DNA of 64,000 bases from Halomonas dongshanensis (GTDB lineage Bacteria > Pseudomonadota > Gammaproteobacteria > Pseudomonadales > Halomonadaceae): assembly GCF_024790395.1 (NCBI RefSeq), contig NZ_JAJISC010000002.1, positions 186,001-250,000 on the forward strand, written 5' to 3'. Below, piece by piece: positions 26,410 to 34,946 of the stretch. The position numbers and the translations under genes are program-made. Within the stretch, counting starts at the first letter, position 1. The number at the start of each line of letters is the position of its first letter. The notes beneath the pieces are model-generated. The model saw nothing but the letters and a program-made list of their open reading frames with translations. It was not told where the DNA came from and made no database searches.

Positions 26410-28149
26410 ATGGCGAAGTCTTCCGCACTCTCTCTCGTTTTAGTGGCAGCGGGCGGTGTCGTGGTCGGTTTTTTGGGCGCCCAGGCACTACAGAGCCAGG
26501 GCCCGAATACTACCAATGATACGGCCGATGGTTCGGTATTGGCGGGGCTCGATACACTAACGTTGGGCGAACGCACCCAAGGTGAAATTACCTCGGCCAG
26601 CGAATTTAGCGGCAGCGACGGCAGCCGTTTCGAGCGCTTCGCGCTGAGCCTTGAAGAGGGCGATCTCATCGAGGTAGCGCTCAGCGGCTCGCTCAATGGA
26701 CGCGTTGCTCTGTTCGATGACCAGCTTACGCTTCTTAACGCCGCCGAGACCGTGCGTTACCGCACCGATGCAGCGGGTGACTACATGGTCGTGGTCAGCG
26801 GTGCCGACGCTCAGAGCTTCGGTCCTTTCCAAGTGCTAAGCCGCACCATCGAACTTAGCGACAGCGATATTCTAGAAGTCGGCACGCCGCTGGATAGCTG
26901 GCTCCAAGGGCAGAGCAAGGCCTATACCCTGACTATCGAAGAAGCGGGCCTTTACCAGATCGACATGCGCTCTGACGAGCTCGATGCCTACCTCGAAGTT
27001 TCAGGCAATGGCGTCGATGCGCGTGATGACGACAGTGGCGAAGGCTACGACGCTCGCGTGCGCTCCTATCTCGAGCCGGGTGAGTACCAGGTCAATGCCA
27101 CGACCTCCTATGGCGAAAGCAACGGCATTTACACTATCTCGGCCGAACCCTATGAACTGCCCAACGGCGCCGAACTGCAAAACTCAGGCACCCTGACCAC
27201 AGGTGATGAAATCACCGGCTGGTACAGCGGCTCGAGTTTGAGCTACGACGTCGAAATCGACGAGGCGGGTCTCTACCAAATCGATATGATCTCCAGCGAC
27301 GTCGATGCCTATCTCGAACTCGAAGGCCCCAACGGCTACTACCGCGAAGACGATGACGGCGGCGACCAGCTCAACGCCCGTATCTCCGACTTCCTTGAGC
27401 CGGGTACCTATCAGGTGACCGCGCGTACGGCCTATAACGACGGCTCTGGCCTCTTCACGCTTGGCGTCGAAAATCGCGAACTGCCGGGCGACGGCGAACT
27501 CAATAACTCAGGTACGCTCACGCCCGGTGAGTCGTTCAACGGTTGGTACAGCGGCCAGGATCTGAGCTATGAGCTCAACATCGAAGAAACCGGCCTCTAT
27601 CAGATCGACATGACCTCCGATGACGTCGACGCCTACCTCGTAGTCGAAGGCCCCAACGGCTACTACCGCGAAGACGACGATGGCGGCGACGGCTATGACG
27701 CCCGCGTGGCCGATTTCCTCGAGCCCGGCACTTATCAGGTCACGGCGCGCACGGCATTCGGTACCGGTAGCGGCCTGTTCACCCTTTCGGCTGAGTCGCG
27801 TGAACTGGAAGGCGATCAAGAACTGCAAAACGGTGGCGCCGTCGACATTGGCGAGACGATTTCGGGTTGGTACACCGGTGAAGTGCTGAACTACGATCTA
27901 GAGATCACCGAGACGTCCGAAGTCACCATCGACATGCGCTCTCGCGACTTCGACGCCTACCTCGAGTTTGCCGGTGAAGGCATGAATGAAAGCAACGACG
28001 ACGGAGGCAACGGCACCGATGCCCGTTTGGTGCTCACACTTGCTCCTGGCAACTACACCATCGGCGCGCGTGGTTTCAGCTCGCAAGGCAACGGCTTGTT
28101 CACTCTTGACGTGGCCGCCGAGCCCACCGAGGCACAACCGCAGCTGTAA
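26410..28149 (+). CDS. Membrane-anchored protein with five tandem PPC-like repeats
   Basis: A 579-residue acidic protein. An N-terminal hydrophobic anchor or uncleaved signal (about 5-25) is followed by five ~105-residue beta-rich units. The repeats carry the consensus GLYQIDM-x-S-x-D-x-DAYL, then DDDGGD-x2-NAR or DDDGGDGYDAR and FLEPGTYQV, resembling bacterial pre-peptidase C-terminal (PPC) domains. Repeats 3 and 4 are the most alike; 1 and 5 are divergent. The DDDGGD loops suggest calcium or cation binding. I start at ATG 26410 with AAGGA upstream; an ATG at 26392 lacks a ribosome site. No catalytic domain is present. It ends at a strong terminator just before the T6SS island. Function unknown. 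Confidence 0.8.
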   Translation: MAKSSALSLVLVAAGGVVVGFLGAQALQSQGPNTTNDTADGSVLAGLDTLTLGERTQGEITSASEFSGSDGSRFERFALSLEEGDLIEVALSGSLNGRVALFDDQLTLLNAAETVRYRTDAAGDYMVVVSGADAQSFGPFQVLSRTIELSDSDILEVGTPLDSWLQGQSKAYTLTIEEAGLYQIDMRSDELDAYLEVSGNGVDARDDDSGEGYDARVRSYLEPGEYQVNATTSYGESNGIYTISAEPYELPNGAELQNSGTLTTGDEITGWYSGSSLSYDVEIDEAGLYQIDMISSDVDAYLELEGPNGYYREDDDGGDQLNARISDFLEPGTYQVTARTAYNDGSGLFTLGVENRELPGDGELNNSGTLTPGESFNGWYSGQDLSYELNIEETGLYQIDMTSDDVDAYLVVEGPNGYYREDDDGGDGYDARVADFLEPGTYQVTARTAFGTGSGLFTLSAESRELEGDQELQNGGAVDIGETISGWYTGEVLNYDLEITETSEVTIDMRSRDFDAYLEFAGEGMNESNDDGGNGTDARLVLTLAPGNYTIGARGFSSQGNGLFTLDVAAEPTEAQPQL

Positions 28150-28182
28150 GCTATTTGCGCACTCCTTTTAGGTAGTAACGCT

Positions 28183-28214
28183 AACGCCCTTATCGGTTTT
28201 CCGATAGGGGCGTT
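28183..28214 (+). terminator. Terminator after the PPC-repeat gene
   Basis: A 14-bp stem with one G-U pair (28183-28196 / 28201-28214) and loop tttt, about 35 bases past the stop codon. It insulates the repeat-protein gene from the vgrG cluster. Confidence 0.85.
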
Positions 28215-28288
28215 GTTATTGTCGATGTGCTCTGCTTAGTTGCTTTTATTAACGCTATGTAACAATTATGTTATTAGCGAAGGCCAAT

Positions 28289-28318
28289 TTGTAAGAGATC
28301 TCTTACAAGCTTGTAAGA
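28289..28318. promoter_or_regulatory. Nested palindromic operator upstream of vgrG
   Basis: Three half-sites occur in alternating orientation: TTGTAAGA, TCTTACAA and TTGTAAGA. The first two make a 20-bp perfect palindrome (28289-28308) and the last two an 18-bp perfect palindrome (28301-28318), sharing the middle half-site. The site lies in AT-rich DNA about 120-150 bases before the vgrG start. It looks like a binding site for a dimeric regulator that can occupy it in two registers or cooperatively. The regulator is not known. Confidence 0.65.
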
Positions 28319-28438
28319 CATTGCCGTCAAATGCCCTTTTTGGGTTGCGCTTGCGCTTTGGATGCTTACTCTAATGGATTGATTTCCATTTAGTGAGCCA
28401 CCAAGAGCAGCGTCAGCGTGCTCTTTCAGGGAGGAAGC

Positions 28439-30532
28439 ATGAGCGCGCAGGGCGGCCTACAGTTCACCTTGACCCTACCCGGCGTCGAGGACGCGGCGGT
28501 GATCGATTTCACTCACACCGAGGCACTCTCCACGCCCTTCGAGACCCGCATCGCCTTTGCCAGCCGCGAGGGTGGCCTCGATGCCGCGGGCTTGCTCGAA
28601 CGCGACGCTACTCTCACCATCTGGCAAGCGGGCGAGGCCCTGCGCGTCATCCACGGCGTGGTCAGCGAGTTCGCCCAGGGCGATCGCGGTCACCGGCGCA
28701 CCTTCTATTCGCTGACCCTACGCCCCGCCCTCTGGCGGCTCTCGCTGCGCCAGAACGCGCGCATCTTCCAGCAGGTCTCGCCGCTCACCATTCTCAACAC
28801 CCTCTGCCAAGAGCGCGGCATCGAGGACGTTACCTTCGCCGTCACACGCGAACCCGAGACCCGTGAGTACTGCGTTCAATACCGCGAGAGCGATCTTGCT
28901 TTCTTCGAGCGCCTGGCCGCCGAAGAGGGGCTTTTCTACTACCACACTTTCAGTGACGAGGCTCACCGCCTGGTCATCACCGACGACCCCCGCGCCCAAG
29001 AGCACCTGGGCGCGCGCCCCTACCACAGCCGCGCGGGCGGCACGGCCCCCGAGCGCCACGTCCGCGCGCTGCGCCAGGTCGCCCGCCTTGCCACCGCCTC
29101 GGTCACGCTCAAGGACTACAGCTTTAAAAACCCCGCCTATGCGCAGCTGCACGCCCACGAGGGCCCCGACGTCGAAGCCCACGGCCAGCGCAGCGACTAC
29201 GAACACTTCGACTACCCCGGACGCTACAAGCGCGACGCTTCCGGCCAGCCGTTCACCCGCGTGCGCCTAGAGCATCTGCGCCGCGAGGCCCTGACCGCCG
29301 AGGCCCACACCGACCTCCCCGAGCTCGCTCCCGGCGTGCGCTTTCAGCTCACCGATCACGACAACGCCGAGCTCAACCGCGACTGGCAGCCCATCCGCAT
29401 CACCCACCACGGCGAACAGCCCCAAGCCCTGGAAGAGGACGGTATCCTCCAGACGGACGGTGACAGCACCACAGGCGGCATGACCCGCTATCACAACCAG
29501 GTCACCCTTATTCCCGGCGATACCCCCTGGCGCGCCACCCCGACCCCCAAGCCCCGCGTCGACGGTCCGCAAATCGGCTTTGTGGTCGGCCCCGAGGGCG
29601 AAGAGATCCACTGCGACGAGCATGGCCGGGTCAAGGTCCAGTTCCCCTGGGACCGCTACGCCGAACCGGACGACACCGCCAGCTGCTGGATCCGCGTCTC
29701 CCAAGGCTGGGCCGGAGGCGGCTACGGTAGCGTGGCGCTTCCGCGCATCGGCCACGAAGTCGTCGTCTCCTTTCTCGAAGGCGACCCGGACCAGCCGCTG
29801 ATCACCGGGCGGACCTACCACGCCGTCAACACGCCGCCGTATTCGCTGCCCGAACACAAGACCTGCACGGTGCTGCGCACCCAAAGCCACAAGGCTGAGG
29901 GCTTCAACGAACTGCGCTTCGAAGACGAAGCCGGGGAAGAGCAGATCTGGCTCCACGCTCAAAAAGACCTGGAGTTACTGACCCTTAACGACCGCACCGA
30001 AGAAATTCGCAACGACAGCCACCTCAAGGTACACAACGACCGCATCAGCGAGATCGACAGTGACGATCATCTGACGGTGCAGGGCCAGCGCTTCACGCAC
30101 ACCCAGGGCGATCAGCATCTAGAGGTCAACGGCACGCTGCACGTCAAGGCAGGCCTGGGCTGGCTCAGCGAAAGCGGCCGCGAGTTCCACGCCAAGGCCG
30201 GGCACAAAGTGGTACTGGAAGCCGGTAGTGAGATCACCCTAAAAGCAGGCGGCAGCTTTCTGAAAATCGACCCCAGCGGCATCACCATTGTCGGGTCCCA
30301 GGTGAAGATCAATTCCGGCGGAAGCCCGGGTAATGGGAGCGGGCAGGCGGTGGAAGGGCCGTTGCTACCGGGGCGGGCCATGGCGGAAGTGCATGAGGCC
30401 ATACCGCATGTCACTCACGAGGCGTTACTCGAAGCATCAGCTGTAGAAGCCAGCATTGTGCAGTTATGCCAAAAGCAAACAGATGGTAGTTGTCCTTTGG
30501 ATGACTGCCCGTGCCGGGGTAAAACCAGCTAA
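28439..30532 (+). CDS. vgrG: Type VI secretion tip protein VgrG
   Basis: A 697-residue T6SS spike protein. The N-terminal gp27-like part (about 1-370) is followed by the gp5-like OB fold (DEHGRVKVQFPWDRYAEPDD, VSQGWAGGGYGSVALPRIGHEV, FLEGDPDQPLITGR), and then the beta-helix needle (KDLELLTLNDRTEEIRNDSH ... LKAGGSFLKIDPSGITI). After the needle there is a ~75-residue tail ending in a cysteine-rich stretch (CQKQTDGSCPLDDCPC) instead of an enzymatic domain, likely the docking site for the adaptor and effector. ATG 28439 follows GGAGG. The structural T6SS genes (tssA-M, hcp) are not in the window, so this is a satellite VgrG island. Confidence 0.95.
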   Translation: MSAQGGLQFTLTLPGVEDAAVIDFTHTEALSTPFETRIAFASREGGLDAAGLLERDATLTIWQAGEALRVIHGVVSEFAQGDRGHRRTFYSLTLRPALWRLSLRQNARIFQQVSPLTILNTLCQERGIEDVTFAVTREPETREYCVQYRESDLAFFERLAAEEGLFYYHTFSDEAHRLVITDDPRAQEHLGARPYHSRAGGTAPERHVRALRQVARLATASVTLKDYSFKNPAYAQLHAHEGPDVEAHGQRSDYEHFDYPGRYKRDASGQPFTRVRLEHLRREALTAEAHTDLPELAPGVRFQLTDHDNAELNRDWQPIRITHHGEQPQALEEDGILQTDGDSTTGGMTRYHNQVTLIPGDTPWRATPTPKPRVDGPQIGFVVGPEGEEIHCDEHGRVKVQFPWDRYAEPDDTASCWIRVSQGWAGGGYGSVALPRIGHEVVVSFLEGDPDQPLITGRTYHAVNTPPYSLPEHKTCTVLRTQSHKAEGFNELRFEDEAGEEQIWLHAQKDLELLTLNDRTEEIRNDSHLKVHNDRISEIDSDDHLTVQGQRFTHTQGDQHLEVNGTLHVKAGLGWLSESGREFHAKAGHKVVLEAGSEITLKAGGSFLKIDPSGITIVGSQVKINSGGSPGNGSGQAVEGPLLPGRAMAEVHEAIPHVTHEALLEASAVEASIVQLCQKQTDGSCPLDDCPCRGKTS

Positions 30533-31359
30533 TGCGTTATACATCCAGACTGCCACAGAGTAGAAATCGTCGTTATTGGTTGGTCGATACCAGTACGTTG
30601 CCTGAAGGGGAGGTTCTTCGCTGTTTCTATCTCTCAACACAGCAGCCCTCTTTCCGTTGGCTCTACGATGGCACGCCTTACCAATCAGTACGCGATAGTG
30701 GTCCCGTGTTGTTGGATATTACACACGAAGATACCGTTTTACAGAAATATGGTAATGCCTGGGCAGGGCGCGTTGCTTCAGTGCTGATGGATACACCTGA
30801 ATTGCTGGACGATTTACAAACGCGTTTGGCGAACCGGTTGCTAGTAGAGACATCCGCACAGGGAGTAGGGCTTTTTCGTTTTCACGAACCTGCCGCTTTA
30901 CATCTGTTGTTAGGAGAAGGGCTGCTTTCATTGGCCCAGCGCTTCAGCTTGATGGGGCCAAGTACGTGCTGGTACTGGCCATTTGCGAAGCATCAAGATC
31001 GCGTTACCTATGAGCTGTGTTATTCATCAGACGTCACCCGTATTCCTGAGCACAAGCCATTCCGCTTTGACGCCGAGGTGCAAAAAAGATTAGCAGGTAT
31101 AAGACATTTTTCGCGCTTGCTGCCTGTACTGGGAGAGGCGCTTCACAACTTTGAGCTTTATGCGCTTGAGAAAGAGACGACGCACTTATGGCAAGCGATA
31201 GAGCGGTATTGGAGCGCCTCACTGGATGCAAACCAGCCGCGTAAAAAAGTCATCGACCATCTCCGTTTTATGCTTTTCAACAGCCATACGCTCGATCAAT
31301 TCGTAGATCGGCTCAATATGAAGATGGAAAACAAGTCCTCTCTTGGTGCATCGACATGA
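30532..31359 (+). CDS. DUF4123 VgrG-effector adaptor (Tap/TEC-like)
   Basis: A 275-residue protein with an N-terminal DUF4123 domain: YWLVDTSTLPEGEVLRCFY near the start, then GVGLFRFHEP and LRFMLFNSHTL-type segments later. DUF4123 proteins (Tap-1/TEC) chaperone a T6SS cargo effector and load it onto VgrG. The start codon overlaps the vgrG stop (TAATG at 30530-30534), and the stop overlaps the effector's first possible ATG, so vgrG, adaptor and effector are translationally coupled. The effector directly downstream is its expected client. Confidence 0.9.
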   Translation: MRYTSRLPQSRNRRYWLVDTSTLPEGEVLRCFYLSTQQPSFRWLYDGTPYQSVRDSGPVLLDITHEDTVLQKYGNAWAGRVASVLMDTPELLDDLQTRLANRLLVETSAQGVGLFRFHEPAALHLLLGEGLLSLAQRFSLMGPSTCWYWPFAKHQDRVTYELCYSSDVTRIPEHKPFRFDAEVQKRLAGIRHFSRLLPVLGEALHNFELYALEKETTHLWQAIERYWSASLDANQPRKKVIDHLRFMLFNSHTLDQFVDRLNMKMENKSSLGAST

Positions 31360-31373
31360 CAAAGGAACCGGGA

Positions 31374-34300
31374 ATGTCACAGAACCACGCATGCAGCCCT
31401 AAGAAAATTTATCTAGAAGTGACAGGGCAGCACGACGATAACGCCCAGAATGAATATTGGCTTTATCAACGTGAGGATGCCGTTGAGCTTCTGGCCGAAG
31501 GCGATGCGTCGGAGGGACGCTTTGGCCCTATTGTCGAGACGCAACAAGAGTTTTTAGAAGAAGAGCTCATCGGTCATCGTCTGGTGCAGAAGATAGGCGA
31601 TATCGAGGTTACGCTGCTGCAAGCAGATGAGATAACCCAATGTGGCCTCATTCCTCAACGACGTGCATTCCAGCATAATCTAATGGTATCCACCGTTCCT
31701 ATGCTGTACCTCGACCACCAAGAGTTGGCGGTAGGGCCTTGCCGCGGTGGTTTTATCTATGTATTTCTAAATGGCCGACTGATTCGTGAGTTGGTATCCA
31801 CGCGTCTTGAAAATGAACCAGTACAGTTCGTCGATAGTGATATCGCCGCTTATCGTGAACAAAGTGAGGTACCGACAGTACGTGAATTTACTGGTCCCGC
31901 CTTGGCTCATGTGCACTTACCTCTCAAGCTCAATGGCGCAACCCCTGACGTACGTCTAGCCTTTTCCGACCACCCTTGGCCTTGGGCGCATATCGAACAA
32001 TTAGAAGCTCATCCAAGCTTAATAGAAAAGCGTTGCCAGCCTTTTGCGTTGAATGAGCCCGCCGTTACGGTCATGTTAGAGGGTAGGGGACAAAACCTCT
32101 ATCAACAGGGACTTGTTGTCAATCGCGATGAGTGCGCGGGTAAAGCGTGGCTGGACTGGTTGCCACCCATGCGAGCACGTGACGCCGTATATGAACAGGC
32201 GTGGGGTAGCCCGCGTGACTATATTGAAGACCCCTCGGCGGAAGGCTGGAACGCACTGCTTGAGCAGCTTGCCTCCGAGCGTTCTTTCTTCGATTCCGAT
32301 GAGCAGGAAGTCGCGCTTCCCGATATCGATATGGAGCGCCGTCAGCGTAATTTTTCTCCCGCCCTGCGAGGCACCTTACTGCAACAGTGGTGCAACCCTC
32401 TGCGCCCGGACGAAGAGCAGGCCGAGGAATCGCAACTGGCGATTATGCCAGCACCTGCCGCCACGGAGGACTGCTTAGCGCAGCTACGTGATCAACAGCT
32501 CTGCTGTATTTTTCTTCGCGACCCTAAACAAGTCGCCGAGCATCTCATCGCTGATATACAAGCAACGACCGAGCTGCTGATGGTGCTGGCAGAAAGCATG
32601 AAATACCACCCGCATGGTGCTTCGGCAGAGCTGGTACATGCCAACTGCTTCATGGCAGAAGGGCCTGATGGTGAAAGTAACCCGCGCTATCTTGACGACT
32701 GGCTGGACCGTCGGCTGGATAGAAGCCGAGCAAGTTTGTTTTCACGCTTAGTCAAAATCGAAGAGCGGCGCTTGGCGCGGCTACGGCGTGATGAAGCGCT
32801 ATCCTCTCTTGCGGATTTGCTCAACGATACCTCGCCGGGAGCACTAACGCATACGCTTTACGATGCCATGCTGTTCGATGACATTAATCTACTCGAACCT
32901 TATGTCATTCTCGCGCGCAGTATCGATATTCTGCTGAACGGAACTAAACCCTTCGACCCCAAAGGAACCACAGAAGAACTCAGCGATTATCAATCAACTG
33001 AGGATTGTCGCTCAACTCTTGAAAGCTTGTATAAGGGTGAACATCCTGCCTCAGCGCTGTTGTTCAAGCTGGAGCTATGTGTTGCGGACAATGGCTGGGG
33101 AGAAACTTACGAGCGAGATTTGGATCGCATCAGGCAGGCTTCACAGCAAATACTTTCCCAAGAAGCCAACGCTGCCACTATGACAGCGGATGATCTGCTG
33201 GCTCTTCAAAACCAGCTAGTCGAAGAAACCAATACCACTGCAAGTATCATGCGTCAGCTGCTCAATGGTGCCGATGCTGTAGTACTTAGTACGCTACCGC
33301 CACTCATCGCTGCAATTCCATGGCTTAACCAAGGTCAGGTTATGGAGATTAATATTGCCTCGGACTATGCTGATTTGAAGGGGGCTTTAGGTGGAGGTCT
33401 ATCGTTCAAAGCAGAACTGATGGACGGTAAAGTAGTTTGGCTGGCACCGCGAGATTTTCAGATAGTGACCGCTGAAATGGCGCAAGCAAGTGCCGCCGTA
33501 CAGGCTACTGCAACCACCAATGTACTAGGCGGCAATGTGGTGTCTTCGCCAGGCAACCAGACTGTTCGGATTACTGGCCAGGAAACAAGCGAGTGGCGTT
33601 TTAATAGTGCGCGTTCAGGATATACGGCTTTTTGGGCTGTTTTAGTTTTTTTAGAGTCTATTAATACAAGTGAAAGCAGTGTTAAAATGATTTCTAACCC
33701 TGGTGTGAAAAGTCTTGTAAATTTTGGTAGTGCTTTTTTTGATGCCTTTTTGCTTAGTGCTCAAGGGCTAAAGCTTGCTAATAGCCAATGGGGATGGGCT
33801 GTTAAAACTAATAATTTTCTTGATAAGCCTTATCCAAGGTCAGACGCTTGGCAAGAAGCTATGGGCGATGCAGGAAAGCTTCGTGGCTTAGCGACGCTTG
33901 GTGCTGGCTTACTTACTACTATGATTGTGGCTAACGATGCTTATCAACTAGCTCAGCGCGGTGAACAGCGAGCTGCACGATTGAGCGCAGCCCAGGCTGC
34001 CGCGATGGGGATCGCAACTTTTTACGGATCAGGCTTCGGTGCCGCAGCCAGCCGTGTGTCTGAGGCTAAATTATTGCGATATCAGCTTGCTAATCGCATA
34101 TTGGGCTGGGTGGGTACATCAAGGCCCGTACCAATAACCGTCATTAGTCTTGTAGCCTCTGTTTTTTTTCAATACCTAGCCACTAATAGTCGCGATGATG
34201 GTTTTTCACTTTGGATGCAGTATGGCCCCTTTGGCAGCCGTCGCAATGAATTAGAGCCTCGCTTGTCTCAACTTGAGGCCCAGGAGGGTGATCAAGATTC

Positions 34301-34946
34301 AGATGCAATTCATGGTTATCTTAAGCAGCTGGAAGGATCTACCCCTCATCAAGCTTATCTTTTTCTACTCCAAGGATTGTATAATACCTATGCGGAACTG
34401 ATATCACCTAGGAGTCTTATAGATATATCTCCGCGTTTTTCTGATTGTGATATTGCAGTAAAAATAAGCTGCGCTGGACTACGCTACGGTGAGTTTCAAC
34501 TTCCTCCATTAGGATTTAGCGCCGATTACTTGGCGCCAGTACCTGATATGGGATTTACCTATCAGTACTACCCTGTTGTTAAAAAGCAACGATTATTGGC
34601 TTTTATAGAGAGGGAAGATGCTGAAGATAGTGCAGTTCGTTACCTTGGTATCAACTTGCCTCGTGAATGGCGGCGCATGGGGATCCCCAGTTCATCTCTA
34701 GGCGTTGATCCACGCTGGATAAGAAATCACTATGTAGATTTTCAACATGAACCGGATTACACACGTGAGTACCACCAAAAAGCTAGCCTTGTACGTTTAT
34801 ATTTTGATGATTTGACGGGGCAGGGCAGTATTCAGTTCTGGGATCGAACTAGCAGAACCTATCAGCCAATTGAGGACGAAATGACTTTCACTACGCACCC
34901 ATCGTCGTTGACTTGGGTATGGAACCAGCAGGGAGGCAGTCGATGA
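31374..34946 (+). CDS. Large putative pore-forming T6SS effector (VasX-like)
   Basis: About 1190 residues. The soluble N-terminal part (to ~750) is typical of VasX/BTH_I2691-like T6SS cargo, with conserved-looking GPCRGGFIYVFLNGRLIREL near residue 125. The C-terminal part has several hydrophobic segments (about 755-770, 842-862, 878-897 and 927-943), fitting a membrane-inserting toxin like V. cholerae VasX. No enzymatic motif was recognised. Base composition changes sharply near 33.6 kb to AT-rich, so the toxin end may be a swapped module. ATG 31374 has AAAGGA at ideal spacing; ATG 31356 overlaps the adaptor stop but has a weaker ribosome site. The stop overlaps the next start (ATGA at 34943). 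The effector role is inferred from gene order and architecture. Confidence 0.8.
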   Translation: MSQNHACSPKKIYLEVTGQHDDNAQNEYWLYQREDAVELLAEGDASEGRFGPIVETQQEFLEEELIGHRLVQKIGDIEVTLLQADEITQCGLIPQRRAFQHNLMVSTVPMLYLDHQELAVGPCRGGFIYVFLNGRLIRELVSTRLENEPVQFVDSDIAAYREQSEVPTVREFTGPALAHVHLPLKLNGATPDVRLAFSDHPWPWAHIEQLEAHPSLIEKRCQPFALNEPAVTVMLEGRGQNLYQQGLVVNRDECAGKAWLDWLPPMRARDAVYEQAWGSPRDYIEDPSAEGWNALLEQLASERSFFDSDEQEVALPDIDMERRQRNFSPALRGTLLQQWCNPLRPDEEQAEESQLAIMPAPAATEDCLAQLRDQQLCCIFLRDPKQVAEHLIADIQATTELLMVLAESMKYHPHGASAELVHANCFMAEGPDGESNPRYLDDWLDRRLDRSRASLFSRLVKIEERRLARLRRDEALSSLADLLNDTSPGALTHTLYDAMLFDDINLLEPYVILARSIDILLNGTKPFDPKGTTEELSDYQSTEDCRSTLESLYKGEHPASALLFKLELCVADNGWGETYERDLDRIRQASQQILSQEANAATMTADDLLALQNQLVEETNTTASIMRQLLNGADAVVLSTLPPLIAAIPWLNQGQVMEINIASDYADLKGALGGGLSFKAELMDGKVVWLAPRDFQIVTAEMAQASAAVQATATTNVLGGNVVSSPGNQTVRITGQETSEWRFNSARSGYTAFWAVLVFLESINTSESSVKMISNPGVKSLVNFGSAFFDAFLLSAQGLKLANSQWGWAVKTNNFLDKPYPRSDAWQEAMGDAGKLRGLATLGAGLLTTMIVANDAYQLAQRGEQRAARLSAAQAAAMGIATFYGSGFGAAASRVSEAKLLRYQLANRILGWVGTSRPVPITVISLVASVFFQYLATNSRDDGFSLWMQYGPFGSRRNELEPRLSQLEAQEGDQDSDAIHGYLKQLEGSTPHQAYLFLLQGLYNTYAELISPRSLIDISPRFSDCDIAVKISCAGLRYGEFQLPPLGFSADYLAPVPDMGFTYQYYPVVKKQRLLAFIEREDAEDSAVRYLGINLPREWRRMGIPSSSLGVDPRWIRNHYVDFQHEPDYTREYHQKASLVRLYFDDLTGQGSIQFWDRTSRTYQPIEDEMTFTTHPSSLTWVWNQQGGSR

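Noticed and set aside
28320-28380. A sigma-54 promoter before vgrG
   Set aside because: GG and GC pairs with the right spacing can be found, but the flanking bases do not fit TGGCAC-N5-TTGC well enough.
28393-28866. 157-codon frame overlapping the vgrG start in another phase
   Set aside because: Composition is Arg/His/Pro-rich with no domain; the vgrG frame has the ribosome site and the conserved protein.
29267-29962. 231-codon minus-strand frame within vgrG
   Set aside because: Antisense to the conserved gp5 region, with low-complexity Gly/Ala/Val composition typical of shadows.
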